64,000 nt of DNA from positions 142,654,091-142,718,090 of the forward strand of contig OY282560.1 of assembly GCA_958295665.1 (NCBI GenBank), written 5' to 3'. Every line of letters begins with the position of its first letter. The first letter of the stretch is position 1. Below are positions 32,265 through 45,206 of the stretch, in pieces. The notes beneath the pieces are model-generated. The model had not been told where the DNA came from. It was given only the letters and a program-made list of their open reading frames with translations, and searched no databases. Both the position numbers and the translations under genes were made by a program. The DNA comes from Tipula vernalis. Taxonomy: Eukaryota > Arthropoda > Insecta > Diptera > Tipulidae.

Positions 32265-34822
32265 GGGTAGAGCGGGGTAAAATGATACAAAAAAAAAATG
32301 AGTTTTCTTCAATACTCTTTATTAATAAAATAAACGAAAAATACAATAAGTTTTCGCATAATTCAATTATTTTTCTTTTTAATTCAAAGTCAAACAGCGC
32401 TGGATTTTAAATAAATAAATAAGACATAATTAGAATAAAAAAATAGTACCTTTGTATCACTTTGCCCCAGTGCTGGGGCAAAATGATACAAGCAGTGGGG
32501 CAATATAACCCACTTCTTTTATTTGAAATTATTGCATTTAAACCCTCGAGAAGTCGATTACTGGTTTGTACACCGGGAATGAAACCACCCAGAACAGTAA
32601 TCGCATTGTCTCCAATTTTCACCAGGTTTGCTTTGACACCACAAACCATCACAATCCATCACAAACTAGACATCTGGTATCTTCTTGCGACTCAGCAGAT
32701 TTGCGTTTTTTTTTCTTAGGTTCAAATTCAATTTTAATTCTTTTTTGCTTAGTTACTTTATTCTTTAATTTTTCACGTTACACCAAAACTTTGGAAGCTA
32801 AATCGTTTTTGTAACGGCTACTTGTTAAAATATTACTGATACCACATAGCTTACGAGAAAGTAAATGTTGTATTTTTGCCATAGGGCGACAAATTCCCCA
32901 TAGGTTCGACTGACCCTTCAAATAAGACAACGTTATTTGGACTAATGGCTGTAAGCGTATCTTCAAATACAACTTCTAAATTAGCTAACTCAAAATAAAG
33001 TCTTCTGTCTTGCATTGGATTTAGAGCGGCAACATCTGTTGCACCAGCAAAAGTTTCACCCTGTATTATTGACTAGTGGGTTGTTACATCATCGTTTGCC
33101 TGTATCGTTTAGGAGTTTCGGAAATGACTAAATTATCATTACTGACAGCATATTCTCAGTCTTTAATAACATCGGGGATTCCGTGGCACTGAACACATTT
33201 GCTATATTCCTGAGTATGGAAGCTTTCTCAAACGCCAGTCTACAGAGACCAGCTGTGTTTTCGATCATTATCCTTCGCCCAGGATGATTTTTCATCCATA
33301 GATTCCAAGCCTTATCGTAGGCTGTCTTGAATGGCCGAAAATAACTCACATCGAGTGGCTGTAGTTTCTGAGTAATATGAGGGGGTAATGACAAAATAAT
33401 AGACTCTAGATTTTTTGTATGGGTCGTGTGGCCATCTAAGATAAGGAGCACTTTTCTTTCATCGGAACAACGGACATTTTTAACAAAATTTTTAAGGAAT
33501 TCTACAAAGATGATATCGGTAATCCATCCATTATCAGAAACACACTGTAGTGTTCCAGAAGGAGCATCGTCCGTAAGCGATGCCTTTATATTTTTACGAG
33601 GATATACAACATCATGATTGGTTGGAACCATTTGACCAGCGGTATTAGCACAACAACCTACTGTTACCGTTTTGCCTCTTTCTCCGCTTGTAACAACAGA
33701 AACTGACCGTGTTCCTTTCAGGGCGAGTACTTTGGCAGGTCTATGAACATTTTGCGTCCCGGTTTCATCCATATTATAAACGTCATTTTCTAAGAAACAA
33801 TTTGTTTTGTAAATGGAATCGAGATTTTCCTAAAAATTTTCAATTTCATGTCAATCCATTCCCATTACACGATTAAATAATAAGGATTCCGGTTTCGTGA
33901 TACTAAGTTGGGAATGACGTCGATGAGAAGAAATGGCCCAATCCGTTCCGGCCATACCTAATTCCTTATTAAAGCTACTTGGTATACTTATTTTTCGTGC
34001 AAAATTGAAAAACGAGTCGACGTAGATCATCTAACGTAATTCCATATAGCGGTTGTTCCATTTTGATTATATAACTAACCAGTTCCTTCTCTTGCTCATC
34101 CGTAAGCACTCGATATTTAAACCGCAAACGGTTTGTGCATAGAGCATGTCTTGGGAATTTGGTTTTACCGGACAAACGGCGTCGGATAGCATCTTTATTA
34201 ACCTTAAATGTTCTGGCCGCCTCACGTAGAGATAGTTCTTTATTTTTGACCGCTATTAAGGCTTTTTCCATATTTCCTTCAGTTCAATTGGCGCGGTCGG
34301 TTTTTCTTATGTAATTGCGTACCATATCTACCTAGAATAATTTATCTACCTGATTTATTAATTTTTAATTAGTACGGGGCAAAATGATTCATTAATTTAA
34401 TGGTGTATCATTTTGCCCCTCGACATGTATCATTTTGCCCAGTTGAACGGTAGTATACGTTATATTTAATATTTTGATAGGTACAATAATTTTCGCCATA
34501 ATCGTTCACCGAATTTCCAGAATGACTTACTTTTTCCAATAAAATTAACCACAGAACAACAAAACCAATACACTATAAAGCATTCGTCTTTTGAATAATA
34601 TTTTTCGGATTTTCTTTTTCGGTAGACAATTGGTATACGTTTTGTATAGGACCGTAAGAAAACTGCAATAAGTCATATTTACAGCGAAATTATCGCAGTT
34701 TACTGCGGTTCCATATATTGGAGAAAAGTTAAAATGAATAACATTATTTTTGAAAGTGTAATAATATGTTTTCGAGTAATTGTATCATTTTGCCCCGTCT
34801 ATCATTTTGCCCCGCCTTACCC
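32265..34822 (-). mobile_element. pogo/Tigger-type Tc1-mariner transposon with intact ends
   Basis: The element is 2,558 bp and flanked by TA (32,263-32,264; 34,823-34,824). Terminal inverted repeats are GGGTAGAGCGGGGTAAAATG on the left and GGGTAAGGCGGGGCAAAATG (minus strand) on the right. The word GGGGCAAAATGATAC or its near forms is repeated inside both ends: near 32,453-32,492 on the left, and near 34,376, 34,412, 34,430, 34,782 and 34,801 on the right. The latter five suggest transposase-binding subterminal repeats. The gene runs on the minus strand. The insertion splits family-A copy A3. Confidence 0.92.
33128..34271 (-). pseudogene. pogo/Tigger transposase, nearly intact
   Basis: From the ATG at 34,271 the frame reads MEKALIAVKNKELSLREAAR, a pipsqueak-type helix-turn-helix, then a CENP-B-like second DNA-binding region (WAISSHRRHSQL near 33,930). 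The DDE domain follows. The first catalytic Asp is in NMDETGTQN at 33,772, the second in LLILDGHTTH near 33,435, and the third is probably in the LQPLDV block near 33,350. The catalytic triad is therefore present. I count three lesions: a one-base change in the A-run at 34,001-34,004 (frameshift), a TGA at 33,851-33,853 and a TAG at 33,830-33,832. The frame then stays open to 33,128. Further coding-like sequence down to about 32,800 probably holds the C-terminus. The small number of lesions points to a recent death. Confidence 0.88.
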
Positions 34823-35135
34823 TAATATCTTTTGCTTTAGTGACCAAACGATTTGTAGTAAGCTTTTATTACAATTGGATCAGAATGATGTTGTTACGAA
34901 AATTTTATAAATTTTGTTTTAAATAAACCAATTATTACAAGAAAATGAAAACGATTTTCTCAACCAGTGTTCATATATGTTGAAATTCAAACAGTTATGA
35001 AAATAACTCAGAGATTTTAAAATTTGTCTTAGGAAAAAAAAGTTAATTCCCATATGTTTTATGTGTTTTACCATTAAAGGTTTGTTTTTTCCTCATCTCT
35101 AATTCCTTTATAAAAGCTTCGTTTTGTAGACTACT
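34823..35135 (+). repeat. Family-A repeat, copy A3, right segment
   Basis: Resumes directly after the TA that follows the pogo element. GTGACCAAACGATTTGTAGT, AATTATTACAAGAAAATGAA and CCCATATGTTTTATGTGTTT follow in the same order as in A5. It ends at a TATAAAAGCTTCGTTTTGTA sequence at the centre of the inverted repeat. Confidence 0.88.
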
Positions 35136-35159
35136 GCCAAACCAACCTTGATTGGATAA

Positions 35160-36014
35160 AGCCATCGTCTAAAAAACGAAGCTTTTATAAGGGAATTAGA
35201 AGCGAGGAGAAAACCTAACTTTTCGTAGTAAAACACACAAAACATATGGGAAATCACTTTTTTTTGCTAAAACTAATTTTAAAATGAAAACGTTATAAAT
35301 TCCTACCTATGATTTCTGAAATAATTTCATAAATGTTTCAATTTCAACCTATATGAATGTCGTTTAAGTAAATCGTTTTTACTTTTTTGGAATAATTGAC
35401 TTATTTAAACCAAAAATATTAAAAAAATTTCATAACAGCATTCTGATCAAATTGAAATAAAAGCTAACTATACAATTCGTTTCGTTAGTAAGTCGATATA
35501 ATTACCTAGATGGCAGTGAATGCCGTAGAAATTTGGTAAAATCGTATCAAAAATTACCACCTTGGGAAATTTCAAGCTCAAAAATTGGAGGAAAAGCAAA
35601 ACAAATTCCCAAAATGTTAAGAACATGTCATAATTTAGTGATTAAATAATTTTTTTTCGTATTTTTCTGTAAACATCTTAGACATCTGACGTACACTAGT
35701 AAAACTAAAGATAAATTTAGCAACTATTGTTTTAATTTACCAGAGCCAACTTTAATGTATTTTTGAAAATGAAAGTTCGAAAAATATATTTTAGAAATAA
35801 TTTAATTTTAATATTTCTGCAATTAAAATTTACTTAATACCAATAAAAAGCCTTCTTGTATATTGTTGTTGTTGCCTTTTTGATTGAAAAACTTGAAGCT
35901 AAAAAACATCATTTGTACTATGAATTCCTTTGGAAATCAGTGAAAAGTTATACTACTAAAAAAGCTTCTAAAAAATACGTCATGGTGATTATGGCTCTAT
36001 ACACTAGAAGGTTC
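35160..36014 (-). repeat. Family-A repeat, copy A4, inverted
   Basis: Reverse complement of A3 and A5. It runs from GTCTAAAAAACGAAGCTTTT through CAAAACATATGGGAAATCAC and ACTAGTAAAACTAAAGATAA to GATTATGGCTCTATACACTA. It forms a tail-to-tail inverted repeat with A3, separated by only about 25-35 bp. Confidence 0.88.
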
Positions 36015-39000
36015 TTCTATTGCTTGCTATAATCTGTAGCTTTGCTGTATCTTAAAAATATTCTAAATCATGAGACTGAGAAAAAAAAGAAACATTTGAA
36101 ACATGTGCCATTCTCCATGAATTCATATCACTAAACGGTGACCTAAGCGATAAAATATTGCATTGAATTAAATTAACGAACTTATTAATTAATTTTAAAT
36201 TTTACGAAAGTACTGCTGCTTAAATTAATCACATTCACAAATATTTACAACGTACCTGAAAGGTATGAACACTGAATTTTAATTTTAACTCATTTTAATT
36301 ATTTTGATAATTAACCAAACCAGAAAAAAACTTTTGTGTTTCGTGGACAGATGAAAAAATGAAGGACGAAAACGAAACGCTAATATACCTCTTACCAGTC
36401 AAACTGTTCATTTTAATTACACCCAACTTTTTTTATAACGTATTTGATTTAACGCTTTTTTTCTGCAATATTTCGAATGATACTCGTACGTAAAACTGCA
36501 TATCAAATAAACAGCAAAAAAATAAATGATTAAATCTAACACCGAGTGGGCGGCTTATTTAATAAAAATTAAAAATATTGTATAGAATTTTCTAAAATGT
36601 ATAATATTTTATTAAACGTATTTACCATGAGCATCGGCCATTAGTTTGCGTAATATTTTGACAGTCTAGTGGTAGCGAAAAACTGATATTTTCCTGGGAA
36701 TAGCCACAGCCGCTAGGAATGGGCTACCGCATAATGGAAAGTCGAACAACATAATTTGGCAGACAGACAGGACGCGCTCGATGAGAACTGTTACAAATAT
36801 AATTCGGAATGCGTTGCACGAGTGAACATCAAGCTCTGATCTCTTAGGGACGATTTTCAACAATAGAATATATCTCGATATAGAGTTGTTAATGTTTTTG
36901 TACCTAGAGAATGATAAAATATGTAATAAAATATATGGTATAAAAGTAAATCGATTTTTTTGTGTTACCTCTCAGACTTCACCTTTCAACAAAGTAATTT
37001 ACGATAATGAGTAGGATTATGATTTTTTATTATTAAACATTGTTGAACGTTTCTTAATTAATTTTTAAACTTACCTATGTCTCATTATCATTTTTAGCCA
37101 AATTATGAAAAATTCGTTAAAACATAAAAATTTAAATAAGCTTGAATCCCTTCGGAAATGGCATTATGACAATTTTGTAATAAGCTTCAAAATTACGCGA
37201 CACATTAAAAATGTTGGGTATTTTATAATGTAAATTATATTGGTACAATAAAGTTCATCAAAGCTGAATATGTGCAGCATAATACACTACATAAACTTTG
37301 TATTTTCCATAAAAAAAATATCATTAAACAATGTTTATTTTTGTGAACGTTCAAATGAATTTGATAACAGAACAAAACGAAAGAATTATTACAAAATAAA
37401 ATTAACTTGAGTATCTACATACATATATAGCAACGTTTATGTTTTGTAACATTTGCGAAGCTTCCCCGGATATGTACATAATGTACTTATATACAGCTTT
37501 TATATAGCAATGAAATATAATTAGTTTGACAGTGTTTTATTTTTATATTTTTTTATGACACACAGACAAAAGCTAATGTACCAAATTACCGAACTCAATT
37601 AATTTTCCAGAATAAATTCGTTTAAATTATATTGTATTAATAATGTTGTTGTTTTGCGACTCTCTCCAGCTTAATATTTTATTATAATAGCTTTTTTGTT
37701 TTATTGTATTATTATATCAATTAAATATGTATAAATAAATAAACATTTTTTTATGTTTTTAAATTATATATTTACATATATAAAATTTTGTCTTATATCT
37801 AGGCGTAGAAGTAACAGCAGCACACAGCCAGAAATGAAAAATAGCAAATGATCGCAATGATTATTGTCTTTAATGTGAATGATAACAGAGAATAAATAAA
37901 TAATAATAAAATATATTAAATGAAAAAAACACAAACCAACGAACGAGAGATAACAACAAAATTCCAAATTATGCTTTTGAATAATTCACGAATAAAATAA
38001 AAACAAAATTTAAATTTTATGTTTTATTTATGTTATTTCGTTTTATTCTAAAAACAAAATACGTACATACGAGTATACTATATACGAAAATTTATTATTT
38101 CATAAATTGAATTGATGGTGTTTAACCTACTCTTGTATACATGTAATGGCATAAATACGGCAAGCAATTTTATTAATAAAATTTTGGGTAAAATATAACA
38201 ACTTGGTTTAGGTATATAGTGTGTATTGCGGGTTGTAGGTCCAATTGGAACAATTTTGTTATGTGAAATATTTTGAAATCAAACAATTTTTATTTCCTAA
38301 GTTATGTAGATTGCATATTGGACTACCGAATAACTACATACCCAAATTTGTAAAATTCAGTAATTTTTATAAACAAAATATCAAAAATTAACAAATTTAA
38401 TTTTTTTACTTACCATTTCAAACATTGTAGCACCCAGAAAAATTATCATAAGTTTCGCCAAAATGCCTGCAGATCAGTTTATTGTTTTTTAATCAATTAT
38501 CTTATTTTTCGGATTTAGTCATCCGATTTCAAATTTTCAGAAACACTAATCACTGCGGAACAATCTGATTTAACTGAAACTCTCAAAAATTTAATGTTTG
38601 CACCAAATTAGTCATTTGGGGGGATGAGGAATCGCTTGATTTTAACATATTAAGTGTGTCAGAATATTAGATTTTCGTTTTCGTTGACGTAAACCCACCT
38701 TCTTGTAAAACGCTTGTTAGTTTTTTTTTTTTTTTTTTTTTTGAAGTTTAATTACGTATCTCCGTCATATTTCCTTTTCACATATATTATCTTATCTCCT
38801 CATATACTGATCTCGTAGTTGTTGGTTTTGCAGGTTTTAAACCAATATCATACAATAATTTCGGCGACATCTTGATGATATTAACTTTCTATATTTTGTA
38901 ACCTTGCTTAAAAAAGTTTTCACATTTAATATCCTAGAATCCTCTATTCAGCTGCGTGTTTTTTCCATGTCGCAAAATTTAATTTTATTCTCCACCTACA

Positions 39001-39135
39001 AGAATACTTTATTCTCATGTTTTTTACTGGTAACAGTAGCAATTTAACGGTCAACTCATTAATCAAAAGTTTAATTGAAACCAAATTTAATTATTCGGCG
39101 TGCAAAACCAAGCATTAAGCAAGTCTAGTTGAGGG
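36015..39135. other. AT-rich non-coding stretch
   Basis: No recognisable genes. A GC-richer patch at 36,660-36,860 has an open minus-strand frame of 65 codons without a known motif. A run of 22 T lies at about 38,721-38,742. Confidence 0.45.
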
Positions 39136-39143
39136 CGCCATAG
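39136..39143. other. 8-bp target-site duplication, left
   Basis: CGCCATAG matches CGCCATAT at 42,223-42,230 at 7 of 8 positions, the length expected for hAT insertion. Confidence 0.75.
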
Positions 39144-42100
39144 CAGTGGCGTAACTAGGTACTCGCAGCCCTACGAGATTTCCTTTATTAGTTTAAATTT
39201 AAGATTGGATAGCTCAGATTAAGCTTAAAGAGCAAATTTGCAGAACGGTACATTTCTAGGAAATTTTTAAGAAAAGGTAGTGTTCTAATTTTTAGAAAAA
39301 GAATAAATCGTTCATGTTGCTATTAAATATTTTCCTAATGCAGGCTCAATCATTTCTTCTCGGTTCTGACTCGGATTATTAGATTTACAAGAAAATTAGG
39401 TAAGTCATTTGAAATCAAAGCTTTTGACATCAAACGACAACGAGTTTTGTGTTTACGTTTTGCGTAACTCCAAGTTTATCCCTTCTGTATTTATTAAAAT
39501 TCAACCTTTTACAAATCAAATTGAGCCTTTAGCCAAACAAATTCAAACTTTTACAAATTAAGTTTTGATTAGAAATGTTTGAATTTGATTTGCCAACAGA
39601 TACGGAAAAGGTTAAATTTGATTCAAAAAAGGGAGCTCATAGTAATCTGCTGGTGCTAGCACCTTGCGATGTATCATCATTGTGATGTTCATAAAAATCA
39701 ATAAGAAACTAGTGATTGAAATTTTTGCAACTAGTGATCGTCTTTTTTTTAGTTGCTTCGCTTCCCGATTTCATACTCGCTTGTCTCAGATTTCATCTTT
39801 TAATCATTTTTTAAAATGTCTCGAGAGTTTTGGAGTTTATCATCGAAATCAAATGCGCAAGAGTTGCGTTATTCGAGTATATTTGAGATTGTCTGGTGTA
39901 TTTGATAGTTCGATGTTAATGGTTCCATTATTATTGCATATCATTTTGTTGAGCTTAGGCTTAACTTAAGTAGCATTAGGTTACTTGACAAATAATTCCA
40001 TATTTACACGAATTTTCTGAATTTTTCAAATATTTGTGGGTTTTCTAGATTTGTACAGTCTTTCCGATATTATTCATTAATATCCAGATTTTTTGGTATT
40101 ATTGAAATTGTTCGAGATCAATCGACATTCACATAATATAGAGGTTTTTCGAATTTATCTGCGGTTTATTCTAGATTTCTTATGTTTTTTTGACATTCCT
40201 AGGCTTATTCGAGATTTTTAAAGATTTTCGAATTTATTCGAATTTTGTAATGGCAATATTATGCGCTTAGCTTTAAGTTGTAAGAAATTGTAGAGTTTAA
40301 CAAATAAATCTAAATGTTGATATTTAAAAGATTTTTTGATATTATGCCAAAATTTCGATATTTCTCCAATCTTCTATAGGTTATTCAAAATTATTCAAGA
40401 ATGTCCAGGTTATTTACGTTGTGCATGGCAGTGATTAGCACGTATAGGGTTTCCTTTGGTTTTACATACTAGCGGATAATTTGATTTTTGAGAACTTTTA
40501 AGAATATTCAAGATACTTTAAAAATTCGACATTTTTGAGATTAATATATTTAGAACTCGTCATAGCATACTGTTGCAAGATTTTCGTTTTATTTGAGGCA
40601 ATTCGAATGAATCAAGTTCTGTTTCATCTATACTTTTGAACGATGGCCGGAATACGTTTACAAAATTAAATCTGAGTAAACCATAATTGCTTTCCTTACA
40701 CACGGAACGCTCGAAAATGGAAACGCATTTTGGATGAAGGATATATTTACATTGAGAACAAATATTCTGAATTTTTTCCAAAAAATACCCTTTATAATAT
40801 CAGATTTTTGAATAAAATGATTTGAGTTGAAAATCTTCGATAAGCGAAAGCTCTTAAAACTAAAAGTTCTTGATATTTCTTGCAAATACATGATTTATAC
40901 TCATACAACATTTTAACGAAAGACAGAATTTATGGAAAGGCACAAAAATTACCGAAAAAGTATAAATAAATTATCAAGCTTAAAGCTCATTGAAAACAAA
41001 TACTCTAAATTAATCCCAAAATACCACCTTCCTTAATAATATGAAATTTGAAAGTCAAATGGTTGGGTTTGAAAATCTCTTAAAACTAAAAGCTCTTAAT
41101 AATTTACATTCAACTCAAATATTCTAAATTCTACCCCAAATTCAGTCATCCCTTTTAACATCAAATTTCGAAGTAAAATGGTTTGATTAAAATGCTGCGA
41201 TAAGTGCAAGATCTTAAAATTAAAGCTCTTGACAATTTATTTAAATACATAATTTATGTTCACCAAACATTTTGTTTAAATCCTGAAATTATTTAAAAGC
41301 TCGTAAATGTTCAGTTCAAACCAAAAAGTATGAATTAATTGTCAAGTAAATATTCTAAATTTATTCCAAAATCCCACCTTCCTTTAAACTATCAAATTTC
41401 AGAATAAACAGTAGATGATTTGGGTAAATAATACATACTTTTGTTCGTGAAACATTTTAGCAATAACCTCAAATTATGAAAAGGCTCGCAAATGTTAAGT
41501 TCAAACCCAAATACATATATAGTATTAATTATGAACGAAAGCTTATATTATAATACCAAGTTTTCTAGTAAAATGGTTTGGTTTGACTAAAAGCTCTTTA
41601 TAATTTACGTTGAGAACATATATACTAAGTCATCCCTAAACTCCATTACCCTTTGTACAATCGAATTTCTGAATAAAATGTTTTGGTTTTGAAAGCTTTT
41701 CTAATTGGTAGTTTATAAAATTAAAAGTTCTTGATTTTTTTCAAATACATAAAACATTTTAGCAAAAACCTAAACATAAGAAAAAGGCTCACCGTTAAAA
41801 TTAAAGTTGAAACCAAAATTTGTTTAAATTAATTATATCACTTTAAACTAATTGACAATCTTTGCAAATACATATTTTAAGGTTATACAATTATTTTAAC
41901 AAAACTTACGGATAATTCGATATTTGAGAACTTTGAAGAATATTCAAGATAATTTGTAAATTCGACATTTCTGCGATTATTTCGAAATTCTTGATATTTT
42001 TCAATTTATCAATATATTTAGAAATTGTCAGAACATTGAGTTGCAAAATGTTTCGTGTCATCTACTCCCGAAATCAGACACATTTAATTAATGCGAGACT

Positions 42101-42222
42101 ATACAATAGGAAGAAATAAATTTTTCATTGAAAGCTTTAATATTGTTTACAGGTAGACGATGCATTTTTAGGGGCCCAAAAAAATATTGCGGGAGGGCCC
42201 GAAATTTGTAGCTACGCCACTG
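39144..42222 (+). mobile_element. hAT-like non-autonomous element, long copy
   Basis: The element is 3,079 bp, with ends CAGTGGCGTAACTAGG and CTACGCCACTG. The terminal inverted repeat CAGTGGCGTA(A/G)CTA and the 8-bp duplication fit hAT. No transposase frame is visible. The first kilobase matches, in reverse, the shorter copy at 54,804-56,261 (for example TTTCTAGGAAATTTTTAAGA and GTTGCTATTAAATATTTTC). The interior between about 40,560 and 41,900 has no counterpart there and consists of degenerate repeats bracketed by a duplicated segment. Confidence 0.85.
40471..42040 (+). repeat. Amplified block inside the hAT-like element
   Basis: A segment starting CGGATAATTTGATTTTTGAG at about 40,473 recurs at about 41,911 (CGGATAATTCGATATTTGAG) and continues in both through AGAATATTCAAGATA and AAATTCGACATTT. 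Between them degenerate units recur with AAAATGGTTTGGTTTGA-like and AAGCTCTTAAAACTAAAAG-like words near 40,815, 41,060, 41,175, 41,565 and 41,680. The shorter copy has a single version of the bracketing segment. Confidence 0.75.
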
Positions 42223-42230
42223 CGCCATAT

Positions 42231-43358
42231 TCTGGTTGTACATTTCTATTAAATGTAAGAAGGGACGGAAGAGGCTTGTTAGTAAGTAAGGAATCGTCAT
42301 GGTTAGACACAATTAAATGTCAAGACAATGAGGCCAAACAAAACTAGCAAAAACAAATTCTTCTCAATTAATATTGAGTTATGCCTTTGAGCAGATTTAG
42401 AACCGTAGTTCGGAACAACACAGGATACCCTTTTTTGGTTGCAAAAAAATTGTCTGGATATATATTGGATTTTGCTTGTTTGTTTACTAGTGTATACTAA
42501 ATCAATGATAATATTGAAATGATCCATTTTTAGTCTATAGTATTAAGTATACGGCCAATAATTGTTTGGATTAGGTTGTATAAAGCAAAGAGGCAAGCAT
42601 TCGAAATTTGTGTTTCTTGTGCGAAATGATTTAATTATAAATAGACATTTCAGTACCATTTCCTAGATTCCTTTCCTCCAAATAACTGATTTGTGCAAAA
42701 CTATTTAATTTATAAATCATACTCAGGTTTTTTATTGGAAATTATAAAATTGGGCAAGGCTGGGAAATTACATTGAAAGAATTTTTATATTTTAACGAAA
42801 ATATTTTAACATTGAAACATTAGCTGTACTATATGAGGAGAAGCGATTAGTGTAATAAAATAATTTTTTGGTTTATTAGCTTAGTTTTGATTTTTCATTA
42901 ATTTTTTATTTAAAAAATCCGACTTTTCGACGGTACATTCCGTCATTCTTAAGGGTACAATTTATACTATAATTTGAAGGACATTTTTTTTATAGCGAAT
43001 ATTTTTCTAACCTAACCAGAGTTCAAATTGAAATATATAAAATACTCCATTTAATCGTAAAATAATTTTAAGTTATACAATTAGAGTGCAAAAATTTTAA
43101 ATTTAGAAGATCTGCAAAATGTTGTCGTAATAATTTAACAAATATTTTGGAACTTCCTGGAAGTTTAATAAATTTTGATGTTTTCTGTAGTAAATGACAT
43201 CGAAAATTAATCTGTTATTGAGATTTTCCCATTATCAACAATCCCAGCGTCACCTATAGATAACGAGTGGTTACTTCCACGTAGATGATTTGATAAAGCA
43301 CCGTGTGAAAGTTTAAACGCATATACACAGAATCATAAATATGTTGATGAACCCGTTT
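42231..43358. other. AT-rich non-coding stretch
   Basis: No coding or repeat structure was recognised here. Confidence 0.45.
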
Positions 43359-43424
43359 TTTTTTAAATTTTGTTTAGTTTGACCCATTTAGTCTATGTGG
43401 GTGAAACTAAACAAAATTTTAAAA
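43359..43424. repeat. Strong hairpin
   Basis: AAATTTTGTTTAGTTT at about 43,365-43,380 is followed, 22 bp later, by its complement at 43,403-43,418. The loop itself has CCCA and TGGG pairing. It lies beside the 3' limit of the Gypsy relic. Confidence 0.8.
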
Positions 43425-43429
43425 GAAAA

Positions 43430-45206
43430 TGGTGTGAACGCTCTAAAGCTCCATTCGTTTGTGGATGATATGCTGCGCTGTTTAATTTTCTGATCTTTGG
43501 TAATTTACATACGATCGTAACCAATTCGCTCATGAAGTTGGTACCTTGGTACGATAGTATTTGTTGCCGAATTCCAAAAACACAGATAACGCGTTCAACG
43601 AATATTTTAGCTGTGGTTTCGGCTTCTTGATTCTTTAGATTCTTTAAAGGAAACGCAAGTGAAAATTTAGTGAGGTCATCTTAGATATGATACTGGAAGA
43701 GGACCAACTATATCTAAAAATAATTTTTCAAATCCTTGAGAAGAAGTCGATGTAATTTGCATCGATATTTTATAGAGTTTAGAGCATTTATTTTTTGGCA
43801 TAATTCACATGACTGGATGACTTTTCTAATACGAGAAAATAAATTATCGAAATAGTAGTACCTTCACACACTGCGCGGTCTGAAACACTCCTTGATGACC
43901 GCCTAATGCTTTTGAATGGAATTCTTCTATCACCCTGTCAATTTCGGAATCATCAGTGAGTGGGAATAGTTTGTATCATGTTCCGGTTCATCAAGCTTAG
44001 TTTGTTGATTTGGTTTGCTCTACGATCGAGTAACGCAATTAGTTGTTTTTCAATTTGGTTTAATTTGCTTTGTGGAGATTGGTTTGGTTCAATTGCTGGT
44101 TGAGGTTTCCAGTTTTATGGTATTGGGTCTCAATAGTAGAATAGTTTTGTTCAGTAGATCAAACTCGTTTTTTTTTTCTAGGAGAGGATAGCCCCTATTG
44201 CTAGATCACTAGCATCTGTTGTTATTGTGATAGGTAAAGTAAAATCGGGATGCTGTTTTTTCCTTGTCTTTAGGGTCTAAAATTATTAGGTGATAGCCAT
44301 TCGCGAGGTCAATCGTTGTAAAATATTTAGATATCCGTGAAGTTAGGTAGTGTAAATACATCATTGACGGTGACATCATTAAGTTTTCGAAAATCAACCA
44401 CGACTCTCTACTTCCTTTGTTCATTACTAGTCTTTTTAGGAACAACTATTAACTGAAAATTCCATGGATTCTTACTTGATTCTATGATGTCATCTTTTAA
44501 CATTTGTGAAATCTGTGGATTGATTTCTATTTTTGTAAATTCCGGTACTCTATATTGTTTAATATGTATTGGCTCTATGTTAGGTTCAGTTCTAATTTTG
44601 TAGACTGCGATATCTGTTGCGGTGAGTTTGTCGCCAGGTAGATAGACAATTTCGTTATACTTCCTATACAGATTTAGGATAGAATTTCTTTCTTCTTCAT
44701 TAAGATGATCAATCTTTAAAGATAATTTAATAATTTCTAAACGGTTGTGGACGATATTTCACCAAGAATCAACATGTAGTACTTCAAACTCGTCTAATTT
44801 ATTTAAAGGTAGTTTTACATTTCCATTTCAAATTCGCAATCATTGGTATTTACAAGACTTGTAGTGACTAAATTATTCTCCGATCTAATAATTGAATTGG
44901 CAGATATCGTAAGCTTTGTAGGATACTTTTGTTTTAACTAACTCAAGAAACTTGTTGTGTTCCATGTGGAGCAACCCACTTCAAAAATTTGTGGTGTTCT
45001 GAACTACCATCAAAATCTGGGAATATTTTTAGTGCAATATCCATATTTAAAAGAGACAGAGACGTTGCTTCAAGCGCAGATTTTTTTAAATATTTGTCTA
45101 CTTTGGTTAAATTTGCAAATGCAATGTCGTCAGAGATGTCCAATTGATCGACTCCGCTTAAAGATATTGATCGCATTTTGATTTTCTTTACTTTTCGGGC
45201 TAGCAA
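43430..45206 (-). pseudogene. Ty3/Gypsy LTR-retrotransposon relic
   Basis: The minus strand shows in order: a gag-like frame at 45,206-44,943 (ALKIFPDFDGSSE); pre-RT and RT-start sequence at about 44,700-44,220 with PGDKL, VVDFRKLND and FTTIDLANGYHLI, the last being the LDLxxGYHQI block; the integrase zinc-binding region near 43,910 (HSKALGGHQGVFQT); and the integrase core with FLDIVGPLP near 43,715 and SAAYHPQTNGALE-like sequence near 43,460-43,430. The RT catalytic Y-x-D-D block, RNase H and any env are missing. There are many stops. No LTR pair was found on either side, so element limits are unknown. Confidence 0.78.

Noticed and set aside
39664..39969. 101-codon frame inside the long hAT-like element
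   Set aside because: No transposase motif. The matching region of the short copy is not open in the same frame, so it is not maintained coding sequence.
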